Positions 59,601 through 64,000 of a stretch of 64,000 nucleotides of DNA are shown in pieces. Numbering within the stretch: position 1 is the stretch's first letter; every line of letters begins with the position of its first letter. Both the position numbers and the translations under genes were made by a program. The stretch is from Nematostella vectensis (lineage: Eukaryota > Cnidaria > Anthozoa > Actiniaria > Edwardsiidae): the NCBI RefSeq assembly GCF_932526225.1, contig NC_064034.1:1598001-1662000 (forward strand). The letters are read 5' to 3'. The notes under the pieces were generated by a model. That model was not told the DNA's origin. It searched no databases and was given only the letters and a program-made list of their open reading frames with translations.

Positions 59601-61247
59601 ACATTCACAACATAGACGCAGTGAGAATAAACCTATAGAGAACACTTGCTCTAGATAGCTAGGGAACATTTGTTCTCTACAAATTAAGACCACCGACTAT
59701 ATATATAATAGTTTCAGAAGGAGATCAATGAGTAAACAAACATCCCAGCGGCATAAAAAGAAAACCCATCAGGTCTACGAGATGACAGGTAGCCTACTTG
59801 TTATGATCTTAAAGTCTCACCTTTAAGGCCACAGGTGGCGCCGGCGGTCGAGTTAATGTGATCTGGCAAACTACGATACACTATGTGAATTCGTCGTGGA
59901 TGTTGCCGGCTGACGAGCCTTTCCTGCTCTCTGGGCTCAATAAAATACTCTTGCCCTCCCGTAAAAAACGTACCTCTCTATTTGGAGAAACAAGAAAAGG
60001 ATTAGTCACTAGCGGGGCACTAGCGGGCTAATATCTCCCTGCGTCACGCAATGCTTCCGGCGTTATGTCAACAGTATGTTTGGAGAAGAACTGTTGTTCT
60101 TCTGTTTATGTGACACTAAAAATCCCACAATATGTTTACAAAAAAAATGCTTCAAGTGTGTAGACTTCTAGAAGTCTCCCAGTAAAATGGGGGCTTTGTG
60201 TTCCCGCAGAGTTGCGATACTATTCCCACAATGGGGATTTCCCACAAAAAAATCAGGCAAATGTTCGTATAGCGGCACCAGGATGGAATTCTTTTGAATT
60301 GTTTACTAGGGGGTCAGTAATTGCTTTAATTCATTTCCGGTAAGCGGTTTACAGTAGAATTTATAAACCTGTTTAAGAGAAACTGTTATGCTAGGATAAA
60401 AATGATTAAAAATACGAAGAATTTCTAAGTGTGTGTTACGAAGCATGGGGTAGCTCGCAAGGGTTCAGAAATTATTGCAACGGTGTTTGGATATCTTGCA
60501 TGACACACGGGCCGGGTGCACTTCAGGCCTTCCTCTACTACACTCAACGCGTAAACAACAAGCGTAATCACCAAACCGCATCCACACAAAGATTAAGCAA
60601 ATAATGCAGTCATTCGCGGGCTTTATTATCCGCGCGCACTTTAACATCGATAAGCCGGTTGAGCCCTTAAACGAACACATATACAAAACGATAATGGCGT
60701 GACTTACCAGCCCGTGACAAACGCTAAGAATCGCGCTGGATAAAGAGTCTCCTTGTATGGATCCTGTATAAAAACAATGAGCTAACCCGGAGTCCAGTGG
60801 TAATTTGTGTCCCGCACTAAACACATGTTCTACAACAAGACCCGGTGACACAAAACCCGAATGATCCCGGAGCAACCGAAGCCTCAAAGTTCTTCCATAG
60901 ACTGTCAAGTTATAATACAAAGGTCCACTGTCCCGCACGCTGCTACTATACGATAAAAATTGCTGGCTGCTTGGAAATGCATCTCCCGTCTCGTTAACTC
61001 GCACAGGAGTGACTTCTCTGTAGTCAGTATAAGCCTTGTCCCATCTTGAGGACTTGTGAACTGCGAGGGAAAAAGCGCAAATTAAGAATAATCTATCTTG
61101 AATGCGATAGGGATAGGAGATCTCTACTAGCAGCTGCTGGGTCCGTCCAGGGAAGTGTGCGGGCTTACCGTGCCTGTGTGGTGTGGCGGTGTATGCGGAC
61201 GCTGCGGACGAGATGAGCGCTAGTAGAGCGGTGTAGACCAGCTTCAT
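20585..61247 (-). CDS. ADAMTS9/20-like: GON-domain ADAMTS metalloprotease (ADAMTS9/20/GON-1 type), 58-exon model, ~2,810 aa
   Basis: Secreted zinc endopeptidase. In characterised animals this subfamily cleaves large proteoglycans such as aggrecan and versican and acts in gonad and tissue morphogenesis; that role here is inferred from family. Every exon was read on the minus strand with matching intron phases. Domain order in residues: signal 1-18, prodomain to 230, catalytic 231 to about 445, disintegrin-like to about 525, TSP1-1 531-585, Cys-rich to about 715, spacer to about 820, 33 TSP1 repeats 823-2600, GON 2601-2810. The GON domain places it in the ADAMTS9/20 group. Human members are about 1,900-1,950 aa with 15 TSP1; this one has 34. 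TSP1 exons mostly start CSxTCG (an O-fucosylation consensus, CxxS/TCG) and end WxxGxWSE/Q. Start is the Met before a hydrophobic signal; an in-frame Met 15 codons upstream would bury the signal and is less likely. Only the last exon is uncertain. Confidence 0.95.
20772..22512 (-). CDS. ADAMTS9/20-like: ADAMTS exons 52-57: GON domain
   Basis: Six exons with matching phases: 22421-22512 ([15 protein letters not shown]), 22174-22268 ([23 protein letters not shown]), 21794-21930 ([21 protein letters not shown]), 21371-21462 ([25 protein letters not shown]), 21045-21149 ([11 protein letters not shown]) and 20772-20862 ([20 protein letters not shown]). These words define the GON domain (about 200 aa), known only from ADAMTS9, ADAMTS20 and GON-1-type proteases. 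The last exon ends in phase 1 at AGAG|GTGAGT. Confidence 0.96.
22780..22918 (-). CDS. ADAMTS9/20-like: ADAMTS exon 51: last TSP1 (TSP1-34), leading into GON
   Basis: Encodes [16 protein letters not shown] to ARPCTMPP and ends in phase 1 with a T that joins GT of the next exon to make Cys. It therefore links straight to the GON domain without a WSE/Q tail, as in other GON-domain ADAMTS. Confidence 0.94.
23088..24417. repeat. 38-41-bp C-rich minisatellite in intron 50
   Basis: About 33 copies of a unit such as aatactctgaccaagtcctg followed by ccatcctcccccacccccct. Two unit forms alternate: one with tactctgacc and one lacking tct (tactgacc). It lies in the intron before the last TSP1 exon. Minus-strand open frames (GGW/QDL-rich) across it are artefacts of the period. 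Confidence 0.95.
24492..26088 (-). CDS. ADAMTS9/20-like: ADAMTS exons 46-50: TSP1-29 to TSP1-33, longer subtype
   Basis: Exons 25915-26088, 25625-25795, 25367-25549, 24778-24948 and 24492-24659. They encode 56-61 residues each, longer than the 50-residue middle repeats. Starts are [16 protein letters not shown] (the Gly after the second Cys is lost, so this copy lacks the O-fucose consensus), [16 protein letters not shown] and CSRTCGDG. All are phase 0. Confidence 0.94.
25109..25189. repeat. Three 27-bp repeats carrying CCAAT boxes
   Basis: Three direct copies of tctggaccaatcagagcatg plus cgtatta in the intron between exons 48 and 49. Each has GACCAATCAG, a consensus CCAAT/NF-Y-type site, 27 bp apart. 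Confidence 0.8.
26308..26818. repeat. 14-bp minisatellite abutting the exon 45 donor
   Basis: Roughly 36 copies of ataatgcgtgtgtc and variants (ataacgc, attatgc, gtaacgc). It runs without a gap into cgcgttac, the minus-strand GTAACGCG donor of exon 45. Confidence 0.95.
26819..27384 (-). CDS. ADAMTS9/20-like: ADAMTS exons 44-45: TSP1-27 and TSP1-28
   Basis: Exon 44 (27238-27384) encodes [16 protein letters not shown] to WQTGTWSQ, 49 residues. Exon 45 (26819-26974) encodes [16 protein letters not shown] to WIIGNWSQ, 52 residues. The exon 45 donor (CAG|GTAACGCG) is the first bases of a 14-bp minisatellite. Confidence 0.94.
27634..27933 (-). CDS. ADAMTS9/20-like: ADAMTS exon 43: two TSP1 repeats in one exon (TSP1-25 and -26)
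   Basis: A 300-nt exon with two complete repeats. The first is [16 protein letters not shown] to WTAGAWSE and the second [16 protein letters not shown] to WSVGQWSS. The junction AWSE-CSST falls exactly where every other repeat has an intron, so an intron was cleanly lost here, or this pair keeps a state before intron gain. Its acceptor is contacted directly by a minisatellite. Confidence 0.95.
27934..28135. repeat. 31-32-bp minisatellite abutting the exon 43 acceptor
   Basis: Six copies of aaaacatctagtattggtat plus ggtgctattac. On the transcript strand the first copy supplies the gatgttttgcag acceptor of exon 43, and later copies have gatgttttgtaatag instead. Confidence 0.93.
28435..30779 (-). 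CDS. ADAMTS9/20-like: ADAMTS exons 37-42: TSP1-19 to TSP1-24
   Basis: Six phase-0 exons: 30627-30779, 30196-30345, 29695-29844, 29134-29283, 28862-29011, 28435-28584. They encode [40 protein letters not shown] and CSVTCGVG starts. Exon 38 ends GRWSI with donor GTACGT rather than WSE/Q. Intron lengths are about 300-500 nt. Confidence 0.95.
31149..31298 (-). CDS. ADAMTS9/20-like: ADAMTS exon 36: TSP1-18 with GC splice donor
   Basis: Encodes [16 protein letters not shown] through WTAGPWRK, 150 nt, phase 0. The expected exon end is AAAG|GCATGT, a GC donor. It is the second GC donor of the gene; the frame stays open only four codons further, so splicing here is needed. Confidence 0.87.
31481..34471 (-). 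CDS. ADAMTS9/20-like: ADAMTS exons 27-35: TSP1-9 to TSP1-17
   Basis: Nine phase-0 exons, one TSP1 each: 34313-34471, 34020-34163, 33648-33800, 33250-33399, 32964-33113, 32456-32605, 32216-32365, 31916-32065, 31481-31630. All start CSxxCG (CSVTCG, CSLTCG, CSVSCG, CSRTCG, CSKTCG) and most end W..G.WSE/Q. Most are exactly 150 nt. The shared size and phase point to repeated exon duplication. Six cysteines are kept in each. Confidence 0.95.
34685..34852. repeat. Three 56-bp tandem copies in intron 26
   Basis: Three nearly identical copies starting actctcttgcagctggaatg, spaced exactly 56 bp. The unit holds tcttgcag, which on the plus strand looks like a splice acceptor, but the gene is on the other strand. 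Confidence 0.92.
34943..35191 (-). CDS. ADAMTS9/20-like: ADAMTS exon 26: TSP1-8 with a 30-residue proline-rich insertion
   Basis: At 83 residues this is the longest single-TSP1 exon. After CELQKCEG it carries extra sequence ([19 protein letters not shown]) before the usual WRTSAWGA end. The insert is open, in frame and bounded by normal splice sites; it may be a linker or former intron sequence retained as coding. Confidence 0.88.
35386..36043 (-). CDS. ADAMTS9/20-like: ADAMTS exons 24-25: TSP1-6 and TSP1-7
   Basis: Exon 24 (35852-36043, 64 aa) encodes [16 protein letters not shown] and has a short insertion (QAFIYPETK) before WKAGPWSQ. Exon 25 (35386-35556) encodes [17 protein letters not shown] and ends KHGAWGL. 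Both are phase 0 with GTAA(C/G) donors. Confidence 0.94.
36288..44937. repeat. 8.6-kb array of a 55-bp unit filling intron 23
   Basis: About 155-160 copies of a 55-bp unit (gatataaggtgatggttaaa, tgatggtggtggtggtttat, gtgttggtgttatta). Common variants: 53-bp copies lacking one at (ttagataagg), ggtggtatt versus ggtgttatt, atggaggtgg, and ttactagatataaggtaatt. The last recurs at multiples of 55 or 110 bp between 40.5 and 41.9 kb, showing higher-order block copying. The strand is G/T-rich, so the pre-mRNA of the protease gene is C/A-rich here. No frame is coding. Confidence 0.97.
44950..45114 (-). CDS. ADAMTS9/20-like: ADAMTS exon 23: TSP1-5
   Basis: Encodes [16 protein letters not shown] through AWETRNWSG, phase 0, with donor GTAAGTGC. 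The next exon lies 8.9 kb away because the intron is filled by a 55-bp minisatellite that stops about 12 nt from this donor. Confidence 0.93.
45483..45647 (-). CDS. ADAMTS9/20-like: ADAMTS exon 22: TSP1-4 with GC splice donor
   Basis: Encodes [18 protein letters not shown] through KWRAADWEQ, 55 residues in phase 0. The donor is CAG|GCAAGC, the consensus form of a GC-AG intron; no GT donor lies in a position that keeps the WxxxWEQ end. Confidence 0.9.
45680..46080. repeat. 49-50-bp minisatellite in intron 21
   Basis: About eight copies of gattaattaaagtgaaacaa plus gcgatgaccaaggtgaagat and a variable (gat)n or (ggt)n tract. It grades into a pure gat/ggt tract downstream. Confidence 0.92.
46081..46304. 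repeat. GAT/GGT/GAA trinucleotide tract
   Basis: Imperfect trinucleotide run (gaagatgatgatgatggtg and similar). Open frames of Met/Lys or Ile/Thr repeats on both strands come from this tract and are not genes. Confidence 0.9.
46407..47083 (-). CDS. ADAMTS9/20-like: ADAMTS exons 20-21: TSP1-2 and TSP1-3
   Basis: Exon 20 (46957-47083) completes the second TSP1 with [11 protein letters not shown] and CNTDCEL. Exon 21 (46407-46611) encodes the third with [19 protein letters not shown] and ends WVYTRWSQ. These two repeats are split by phase-1/2 introns, unlike the later array, as expected for the ancestral part of the C-terminal TSP1 series. Confidence 0.92.
47361..48064 (-). CDS. ADAMTS9/20-like: ADAMTS exons 17-19: spacer domain and start of TSP1-2
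   Basis: Exon 17 (47978-48064) encodes [20 protein letters not shown] and ends NFLA across the junction, a family hallmark. Exon 18 (47718-47890) encodes [17 protein letters not shown] and YYSGS. Exon 19 (47361-47484) ends the spacer and starts the second TSP1 with [17 protein letters not shown]. The exon 18 donor is followed by two tandem copies of its own donor region. Confidence 0.94.
47590..47730 (-). repeat. Tandem copies of the exon 18 splice-donor region
   Basis: Two near-perfect ~49-bp copies in the intron read, on the transcript strand, cattcttag|gtgcaactagc. The real junction reads cttcttgag|gtacatctagc, and the words catgact follow in all. So the donor region is present three times. 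Confidence 0.85.
48260..48945 (-). CDS. ADAMTS9/20-like: ADAMTS exons 14-16: cysteine-rich domain
   Basis: Exon 14 (48828-48945) encodes [18 protein letters not shown] and WLPKYQG. Exon 15 (48504-48643) encodes [14 protein letters not shown] and VCVDGKCI. Exon 16 (48260-48377) encodes [24 protein letters not shown]. The last segment differs from the usual CGVCGGDNSTC by Arg and Asn in place of the two Gly. Function in the family: substrate recognition with the spacer. Confidence 0.94.
49052..49354 (-). CDS. ADAMTS9/20-like: ADAMTS exons 12-13: first (central) TSP1
   Basis: Exon 12 (49212-49354) closes the disintegrin-like domain (WCIRGKCV) and opens the central TSP1 with [20 protein letters not shown]. 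The WGNW motif suits C-mannosylation and CSRTCG suits O-fucosylation. Exon 13 (49052-49115) completes [13 protein letters not shown] and RFRSCNSE, diagnostic of the ADAMTS central TSP1. Phases 2 and 0 match. Confidence 0.95.
49440..49720 (-). repeat. Decayed tandem triplication of the exon 11 end and donor
   Basis: Three ~90-bp units. The rightmost holds the true exon end ([15 protein letters not shown]|gtaacc). The middle one still reads [15 protein letters not shown]|gtaaca and the left one [15 protein letters not shown]. Shared intron words (aggatagctattgagatgtg) confirm duplication across the exon-intron border. Confidence 0.85.
49655..50248 (-). CDS. ADAMTS9/20-like: ADAMTS exons 10-11: disintegrin-like domain
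   Basis: Exon 10 (50104-50248) encodes [12 protein letters not shown], then [12 protein letters not shown] and RLCPFL. Its acceptor must be ctgaag|TTTAGGG, because the more obvious tttag three codons inside breaks the frame. Exon 11 (49655-49759) encodes DPCMRLWC and [13 protein letters not shown]. The cysteine pattern is the ADAMTS disintegrin-like one with no RGD loop. Sequence beyond the exon 11 donor is a decayed triplication of the exon end. Confidence 0.92.
50397..50714 (-). CDS. ADAMTS9/20-like: ADAMTS exons 8-9: zinc site and Met-turn
   Basis: Exon 8 (50618-50714) ends in AHELAHV and exon 9 (50397-50540) begins FNVPHD. Together they give the zinc-binding signature HELAHVFNVPHD (378-389), with three His ligands and the catalytic Glu379, so the enzyme should be active. 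The Met-turn is YNLMAP, with Met405. Human family members usually have Gly where Ala381 sits here. Exon 9 ends SRDAIRLFF in phase 2. Confidence 0.96.
50829..52491 (-). CDS. ADAMTS9/20-like: ADAMTS exons 5-7: catalytic domain, N-terminal part
   Basis: Exon 5 (52408-52491) encodes [20 protein letters not shown], typical of the reprolysin core. Exon 6 (51234-51358) encodes the SLRSFCKWQ and [10 protein letters not shown] segments. Exon 7 (50829-50869, only 41 nt) encodes [13 protein letters not shown]. All three join in phase (0, 0, 2, 1). The donors of exons 5 and 6 are each followed by tandem duplications of the donor region, described separately. Confidence 0.93.
51000..51240 (-). repeat. 19-bp minisatellite built on the exon 6 donor
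   Basis: About a dozen copies of gttacgcgccatgtgtagc and variants. On the transcript strand the exon 6 donor is CAG|GTAACGC, and most repeat copies again carry GTAAC, preceded by GGCGC rather than CAG. Confidence 0.9.
51886..52135. mobile_element. 250-bp MITE-like element with ~48-bp inverted repeats
   Basis: The left end agtgaggacacagaaagcgg, with gcaatgctgg and ctttgac following, reappears inverted at the right end (gtcaaagtttcagcatggcc, cgctttctgtttcctcact). No coding frame. It lies in intron 5. Target-site duplications are not clear. Confidence 0.8.
52325..52425 (-). repeat. Partial duplication of the exon 5 donor region
   Basis: The string ggcttacaaggtctatct occurs at 52341 and 52401, 60 bp apart. 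The right copy is the true exon 5 end (GATAGACCTT|GTAAGCC). The left copy lies in the intron with the same donor sequence. Flanking gtgtgtgaggtggttt words are duplicated too. Confidence 0.85.
52665..52725. repeat. 22-bp-arm hairpin with one mismatch
   Basis: Arms 52665-52686 and 52704-52725 (tagcctgctagccgg... and its inverse) pair over 22 bases with one mismatch and a 17-base loop. Probably the remnant of a small foldback element in intron 4. Confidence 0.85.
53345..53462. repeat. Two-copy ~58-bp tandem duplication in intron 4
   Basis: The words catagaattgcgttaataag, ggcttagtaaactaatcctc occur twice in a row. A T-run followed by a GT microsatellite lies just upstream (53263-53297). Confidence 0.85.
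54430..54641 (-). CDS. ADAMTS9/20-like: ADAMTS exon 4: furin site and start of catalytic domain
   Basis: Encodes the end of the prodomain, a proline-rich link and a basic stretch ending RGRGKR (residues 225-230), a proprotein-convertase site. Immediately after it comes [18 protein letters not shown], the start of the reprolysin catalytic domain. The exon begins in phase 1 and ends in phase 0 at ATG|GTGAGT. Confidence 0.95.
56399..56582. repeat. ~39-bp minisatellite in intron 3
   Basis: Five imperfect copies of cacgtctgacaagacaccaa plus actctacaataagaccaaa. Confidence 0.85.
56727..56905. repeat. 43-bp minisatellite in intron 3
   Basis: Four copies of gaaactaagcgatcattact plus tttgaatacaaactactcccttg, spaced 43 bp. 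Confidence 0.88.
57040..57500. repeat. Degenerate short-repeat region in intron 3
   Basis: The words acaggtataccatagat and similar (cacaggtagacc, caggtacaccaaag) recur irregularly with mixed periods, as in an old decayed minisatellite. Confidence 0.6.
57570..58945. repeat. 58-bp minisatellite with 348-bp higher-order unit, intron 3
   Basis: About 23 copies of gaccagatttgagtctacgg, acctgaccaacaccatacgc, agaatcaacgccatatgc. The marker gatcctgacc recurs at 57991, 58339 and 58687, exactly 348 bp (6 x 58) apart, so six-unit blocks were copied as a whole. Confidence 0.93.
59046..59054 (+). promoter_or_regulatory. Possible plus-strand TATA box
   Basis: TATAAATAG lies in a locally GC-richer patch between two minisatellites, with gcgcgtgcg just downstream and a pyrimidine-rich start-like site about 25 bp on. 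No coding frame follows. It may be a chance match or the promoter of an old retroelement end. Confidence 0.25.
59160..59428. repeat. 46-bp minisatellite in intron 3
   Basis: About six copies of tcacaagatcgcccagcgtt, agatacaaaggagagtttga, gagcag; the fifth lacks the gcccagcg part. Confidence 0.9.
59821..61060 (-). CDS. ADAMTS9/20-like: ADAMTS exons 2-3: prodomain
   Basis: Exon 2 (60708-61060) encodes the Pep_M12B-like prodomain: [29 protein letters not shown] and LSVCHGL. Exon 3 (59821-59977) continues with [15 protein letters not shown] and ends TCGLK. The cysteines in HCFY, VCHG and TCGL match the three usual in ADAMTS prodomains. The exon 3 acceptor is set by frame: ag|AGAGGTACG gives phase 0, matching the end of exon 2. 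Intron 2 (59978-60707) holds no repeat array that I can see. Confidence 0.92.
61169..61247 (-). CDS. ADAMTS9/20-like: ADAMTS exon 1: signal peptide
   Basis: Encodes 26 residues beginning [18 protein letters not shown], a classic signal peptide with likely cleavage after the second ASA, and ends in phase 1 at a GTAAGC donor. Reading past the donor gives a longer open frame into the intron, which is not coding. The 5' untranslated region continues to the right; no clear TATA box was seen. Confidence 0.9.
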
Positions 61248-63950
61248 CGTTGTGCGCTGGTGGGAGCCCTGTACATAAGGTTTGTATCGCAATCTGACCA
61301 GAATGACGGCGGCTCAAGAGTAGCGACACTGGGGTCACTTGGGAACGCCCACAGAGCCACCAAAAGCTGTCAATCAAGCGCTGCCTTGCTGATTATCACC
61401 CGGGGAATCGATGACACTGCACCTGAAACGGGACAACAACATGTACGATGTAAACACCGAATCTGCACAAAGCGCCGACCATTCGCTTCCTCCTCTCTGC
61501 TGGCCTGGCCTGGGAAGCTTATCTCAGGTATGAGTGAGGCTGTTCGGATCTTAGCGCGCCAAACTGCATGCGTGATAGAGGATCGTGTCAAGCCGTCACT
61601 AACACTAGAATCTCAAGATATTAAAGAGAAAGGTTGAATCTATCAAACGGAATTCCATTAAGGCTTCATCTACGATGTATCTAGGTTTAACCGCGATATT
61701 GTGATTACCTGCCCAGATTAGAGCGTGAGTTATGCTTTCCCCTGCTCCTCTGACCGGAGGTGAGCTTTGCTTGTTTGTATAATGCCTTCTGTGTGGTTTG
61801 GTGTGCTCAGTGTTTTTATCCTGTGAGCTCGAGTCCCATCGATAAAAGGTTCGATTGCATTTCAGAGAAGTGATCAAGATAACTAGAACAGCGCTTACCC
61901 ATAGAAGATATGTGATAAGAGAACGTGATAACGCGGTTGAGATCACCCTAGCATGAGTTGAGCACTCCGAGTACAAACCTCGTGCCACGTTTACTCGCGC
62001 GCACTCTTATTTTTTTCTTCTCAGACGTATTCGGTAAAATCGGGATCACATCAGCTAAGCGGTCATTACCCGACTAGTTGCGCAATCAATCGCCTTTGAG
62101 AATGTTAGACTGCTTCGGATTACTTCGACAACTCGCCGAGGTTATCCCAGCCGATCCTCTTATCTATTTGCGGTTTTATTGATTGTAAAATGAAAATAAA
62201 TATTTTGCTAGTGGTCTTAGCTGCATTGAATAGATACGGTTAATGCACTGCTCGTTTAGTGTTATGTCAAGAAATCATTCATCAGCGAGGCTTCTATTTC
62301 CCGTCCGTTGTGGCAAAGATAAACACAACTCTTGCTGGATTGCAAGTACACGGTGTGCAATTTGTCTAGTTATTGCGTGCGACACTTCTCGCTGAACAAT
62401 ACCTGTATGTGGAAGTCGGGGCAATCAAAACGTATCAGGTCTAAATGATTTTAGTGGGGTTCTTAGCGTGGCAATTGAGAGCCGTCTCGAGTAGACGTAT
62501 CATCCGAATTGTCACAACATCCTCCACTAGACAGGATAAAACACACGCTAGATAACACGGGTACACACAGGTAGCTCCTACCAGCATACAAACAATCCTT
62601 TACACTCAAACGGCACTACAGGAATATTCGCCTGTCGCCGCACGTGTCGGCACTGCCTTAGTGTACGTGTAAATTGCTGCTTTATTTGTTCTGCTTTTGT
62701 GATCTACCGCCAAGGGCTGGTGTCTTTAACTCAACGGAAGCGTCCACCGTTTTGCGGCGCCGCCTTTGAAAACGAATCCCACAAAAAGATCGAGGTTTTC
62801 AAAACAAAACTCTATTACGACAAAGCAAGTTTATGGTTAATAGATAATAAAACATACGGCTTACATTTTTAGAATGTAAAGCAACTTTTTCTTGCTTTTG
62901 AATGAACTTTTAGTAACCTCAAGCACTGCTTGTAAGAATTTGTGTAAAAGCTAAAAGCTTCGTGCCCTCTGTAGTCGAGCCTCTTTAAAATGCAAAGGCC
63001 AAAAGACAGTCAGCCAGACCTATTAGTGCAATTTAACTGGTACATCTATCCACGTAATTCCTCAAGAGCCAACAAAGTGTTGAGAAATCCAAACTAAAAG
63101 CACTCGATTCGTGGCATCTTATCCGTTGGGAAAACATCGGTAAGAAAGAAGATTATACGATATAAAAAAACAATAAAGACAGGTCGTGTAGGCAACGGAT
63201 GAGATATGCTATCATTTAGACTAGAACGATAAATCGTGTCGAGACCAGATCCAATCAAAATCGCGCAAGATTTCACTGTCGACTTCCCCGTCTATTGCAT
63301 CGCAAGGTTTATCTAAAGCATATGCACAGGAATATCGACACATAAAAGTGCTTTAGACTGATTAATAGCTTATTATCGACCAGATGCGTTTCAAATAAGT
63401 AGTGGTAGTTTTGCGCGATAGAAGAGTGCGCTCTCTCGCATGCCGCACTTTGCCGCACTCCGGTCGCACCGTGGCCTTTAATCCGTGGACGCGATCTGTT
63501 TTCTTGGATAACACTAGCAAATGAATGCAAATCGCCCAAGTCTCGTTACAAATAGCAGGGTAAATCAGCACCTAAACTGTGGGCTAGGGGTCAGCGGAAA
63601 AAGTGCGCGTAACACACGTCACAATTGTCACAACACAAAGCTTGCCTCACAGTATCGCGCCGAGAAAAAAAAAATAAACTATTTGACATTCAAGAGGTTC
63701 AACCATGCCTGTAACATAAACTATTTGACAACCGGAAAACCACGTCTGTGTTCCCTTAGAGTCACGCCAGCCACAGTGCCAGAATAAACCATTAGAGAGC
63801 TAGAACACCTGGCCGGTGATTCGTCCAATTTAGAGTTTTTTACAAAATGTCACCGCGTGTTGTTTGTAGCTGAATTCAGAAACTGCAGTCACTTGTTATA
63901 CTTGAGAATTATAACTATTTCTTTAAACGGCATACTATCCATCTTCCCTA
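61248..63950. other. 5' flank of the protease gene, no further gene supported
   Basis: Presumed 5' untranslated region and promoter of the protease lie just to the right of 61247. Frames at 61260-61637 (+) and 61605-61988 (-) exceed 120 codons but show no domain. Overlapping frames on both strands and lack of any signature argue against them. No arrays or clear elements were seen. Confidence 0.5.
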
Positions 63951-64000
63951 CAGTAGCGGATCTAGGGGGAGGGTTTAGGGGGTTTAACGGGGTTTAACCC
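63951..64000 (+). mobile_element. Truncated end of a probable DNA transposon/MITE
   Basis: The sequence cagtagcggatctaggggga followed by gggtttagggggtttaac has the form of a widespread terminal inverted repeat (CAGxxGCGGATCxAGG then G-runs). The rest lies beyond the window. Identification is by memory of the motif type, not by search. Confidence 0.4.

Noticed and set aside
60465-61292. Single 275-codon frame across exons 1 and 2
   Set aside because: It reads through intron 1 and past the exon 2 donor; splicing at GTAAGC and GTAAGT gives the canonical prodomain.
61605-61988. 127-codon minus-strand frame upstream of the protease
   Set aside because: No domain, and it lies against overlapping frames on the other strand; a small unknown protein cannot be excluded without RNA.

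Overview
The window looks like metazoan genomic DNA, most likely from an anthozoan cnidarian such as a sea anemone. This is inferred from the gene structure and repeat style, not proven. It has intronless rhodopsin-type receptor genes, one very intron-rich extracellular matrix protease gene with short phase-consistent exons, AT-rich spacers, and many minisatellites and small foldback elements. There are no bacterial operons, and no RNA gene could be recognised.

Layout. Positions 1-8800 are a 23-bp satellite with nested large duplications. Positions 8800-10020 hold a 25-bp and a 36-bp minisatellite. Two single-exon class A GPCR genes follow on the minus strand, at 10023-11882 (619 aa) and 13863-15041 (392 aa). 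Positions 15042-20580 have no gene I can support. They hold a 34-bp and a 58-bp minisatellite, a pair of perfect palindromes, a CRE/E-box-rich repeat family and a roughly 480-bp terminal-inverted-repeat element.

From 61247 down to about 20585, on the minus strand, lies one complete gene. It is a GON-domain ADAMTS metalloprotease of the ADAMTS9/ADAMTS20/GON-1 type. I traced 57 exons in phase and propose a tiny 58th exon for the end. The spliced product is about 2,810 aa. In order it has a signal peptide, a prodomain with a furin site (RGRGKR), a reprolysin catalytic domain (HELAHVFNVPHD), a disintegrin-like domain, a first TSP1, a Cys-rich domain, a spacer, 33 more TSP1 repeats, and a C-terminal GON domain. 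That is 34 TSP1 repeats, against about 15 in vertebrate ADAMTS9/20. Most TSP1 repeats occupy one phase-0 exon of about 150 nt each, which makes exon-by-exon duplication easy.

The most unusual feature is how the introns of this gene are built. At several exon ends the 5' splice site and adjoining exon or intron sequence is tandemly duplicated (near 52.4, 51.2, 49.6, 47.7 and 26.8 kb), so decoy AG|GT or GTAAC donors lie just inside the intron. One array touches an acceptor (27.9 kb), and an 8.6-kb array of a 55-bp unit ends about 12 nt from a donor (44.94 kb). Two exons end in GC rather than GT donors. Positions 61248-64000 hold only the 5' flank and the truncated end of a probable transposable element at the right edge.
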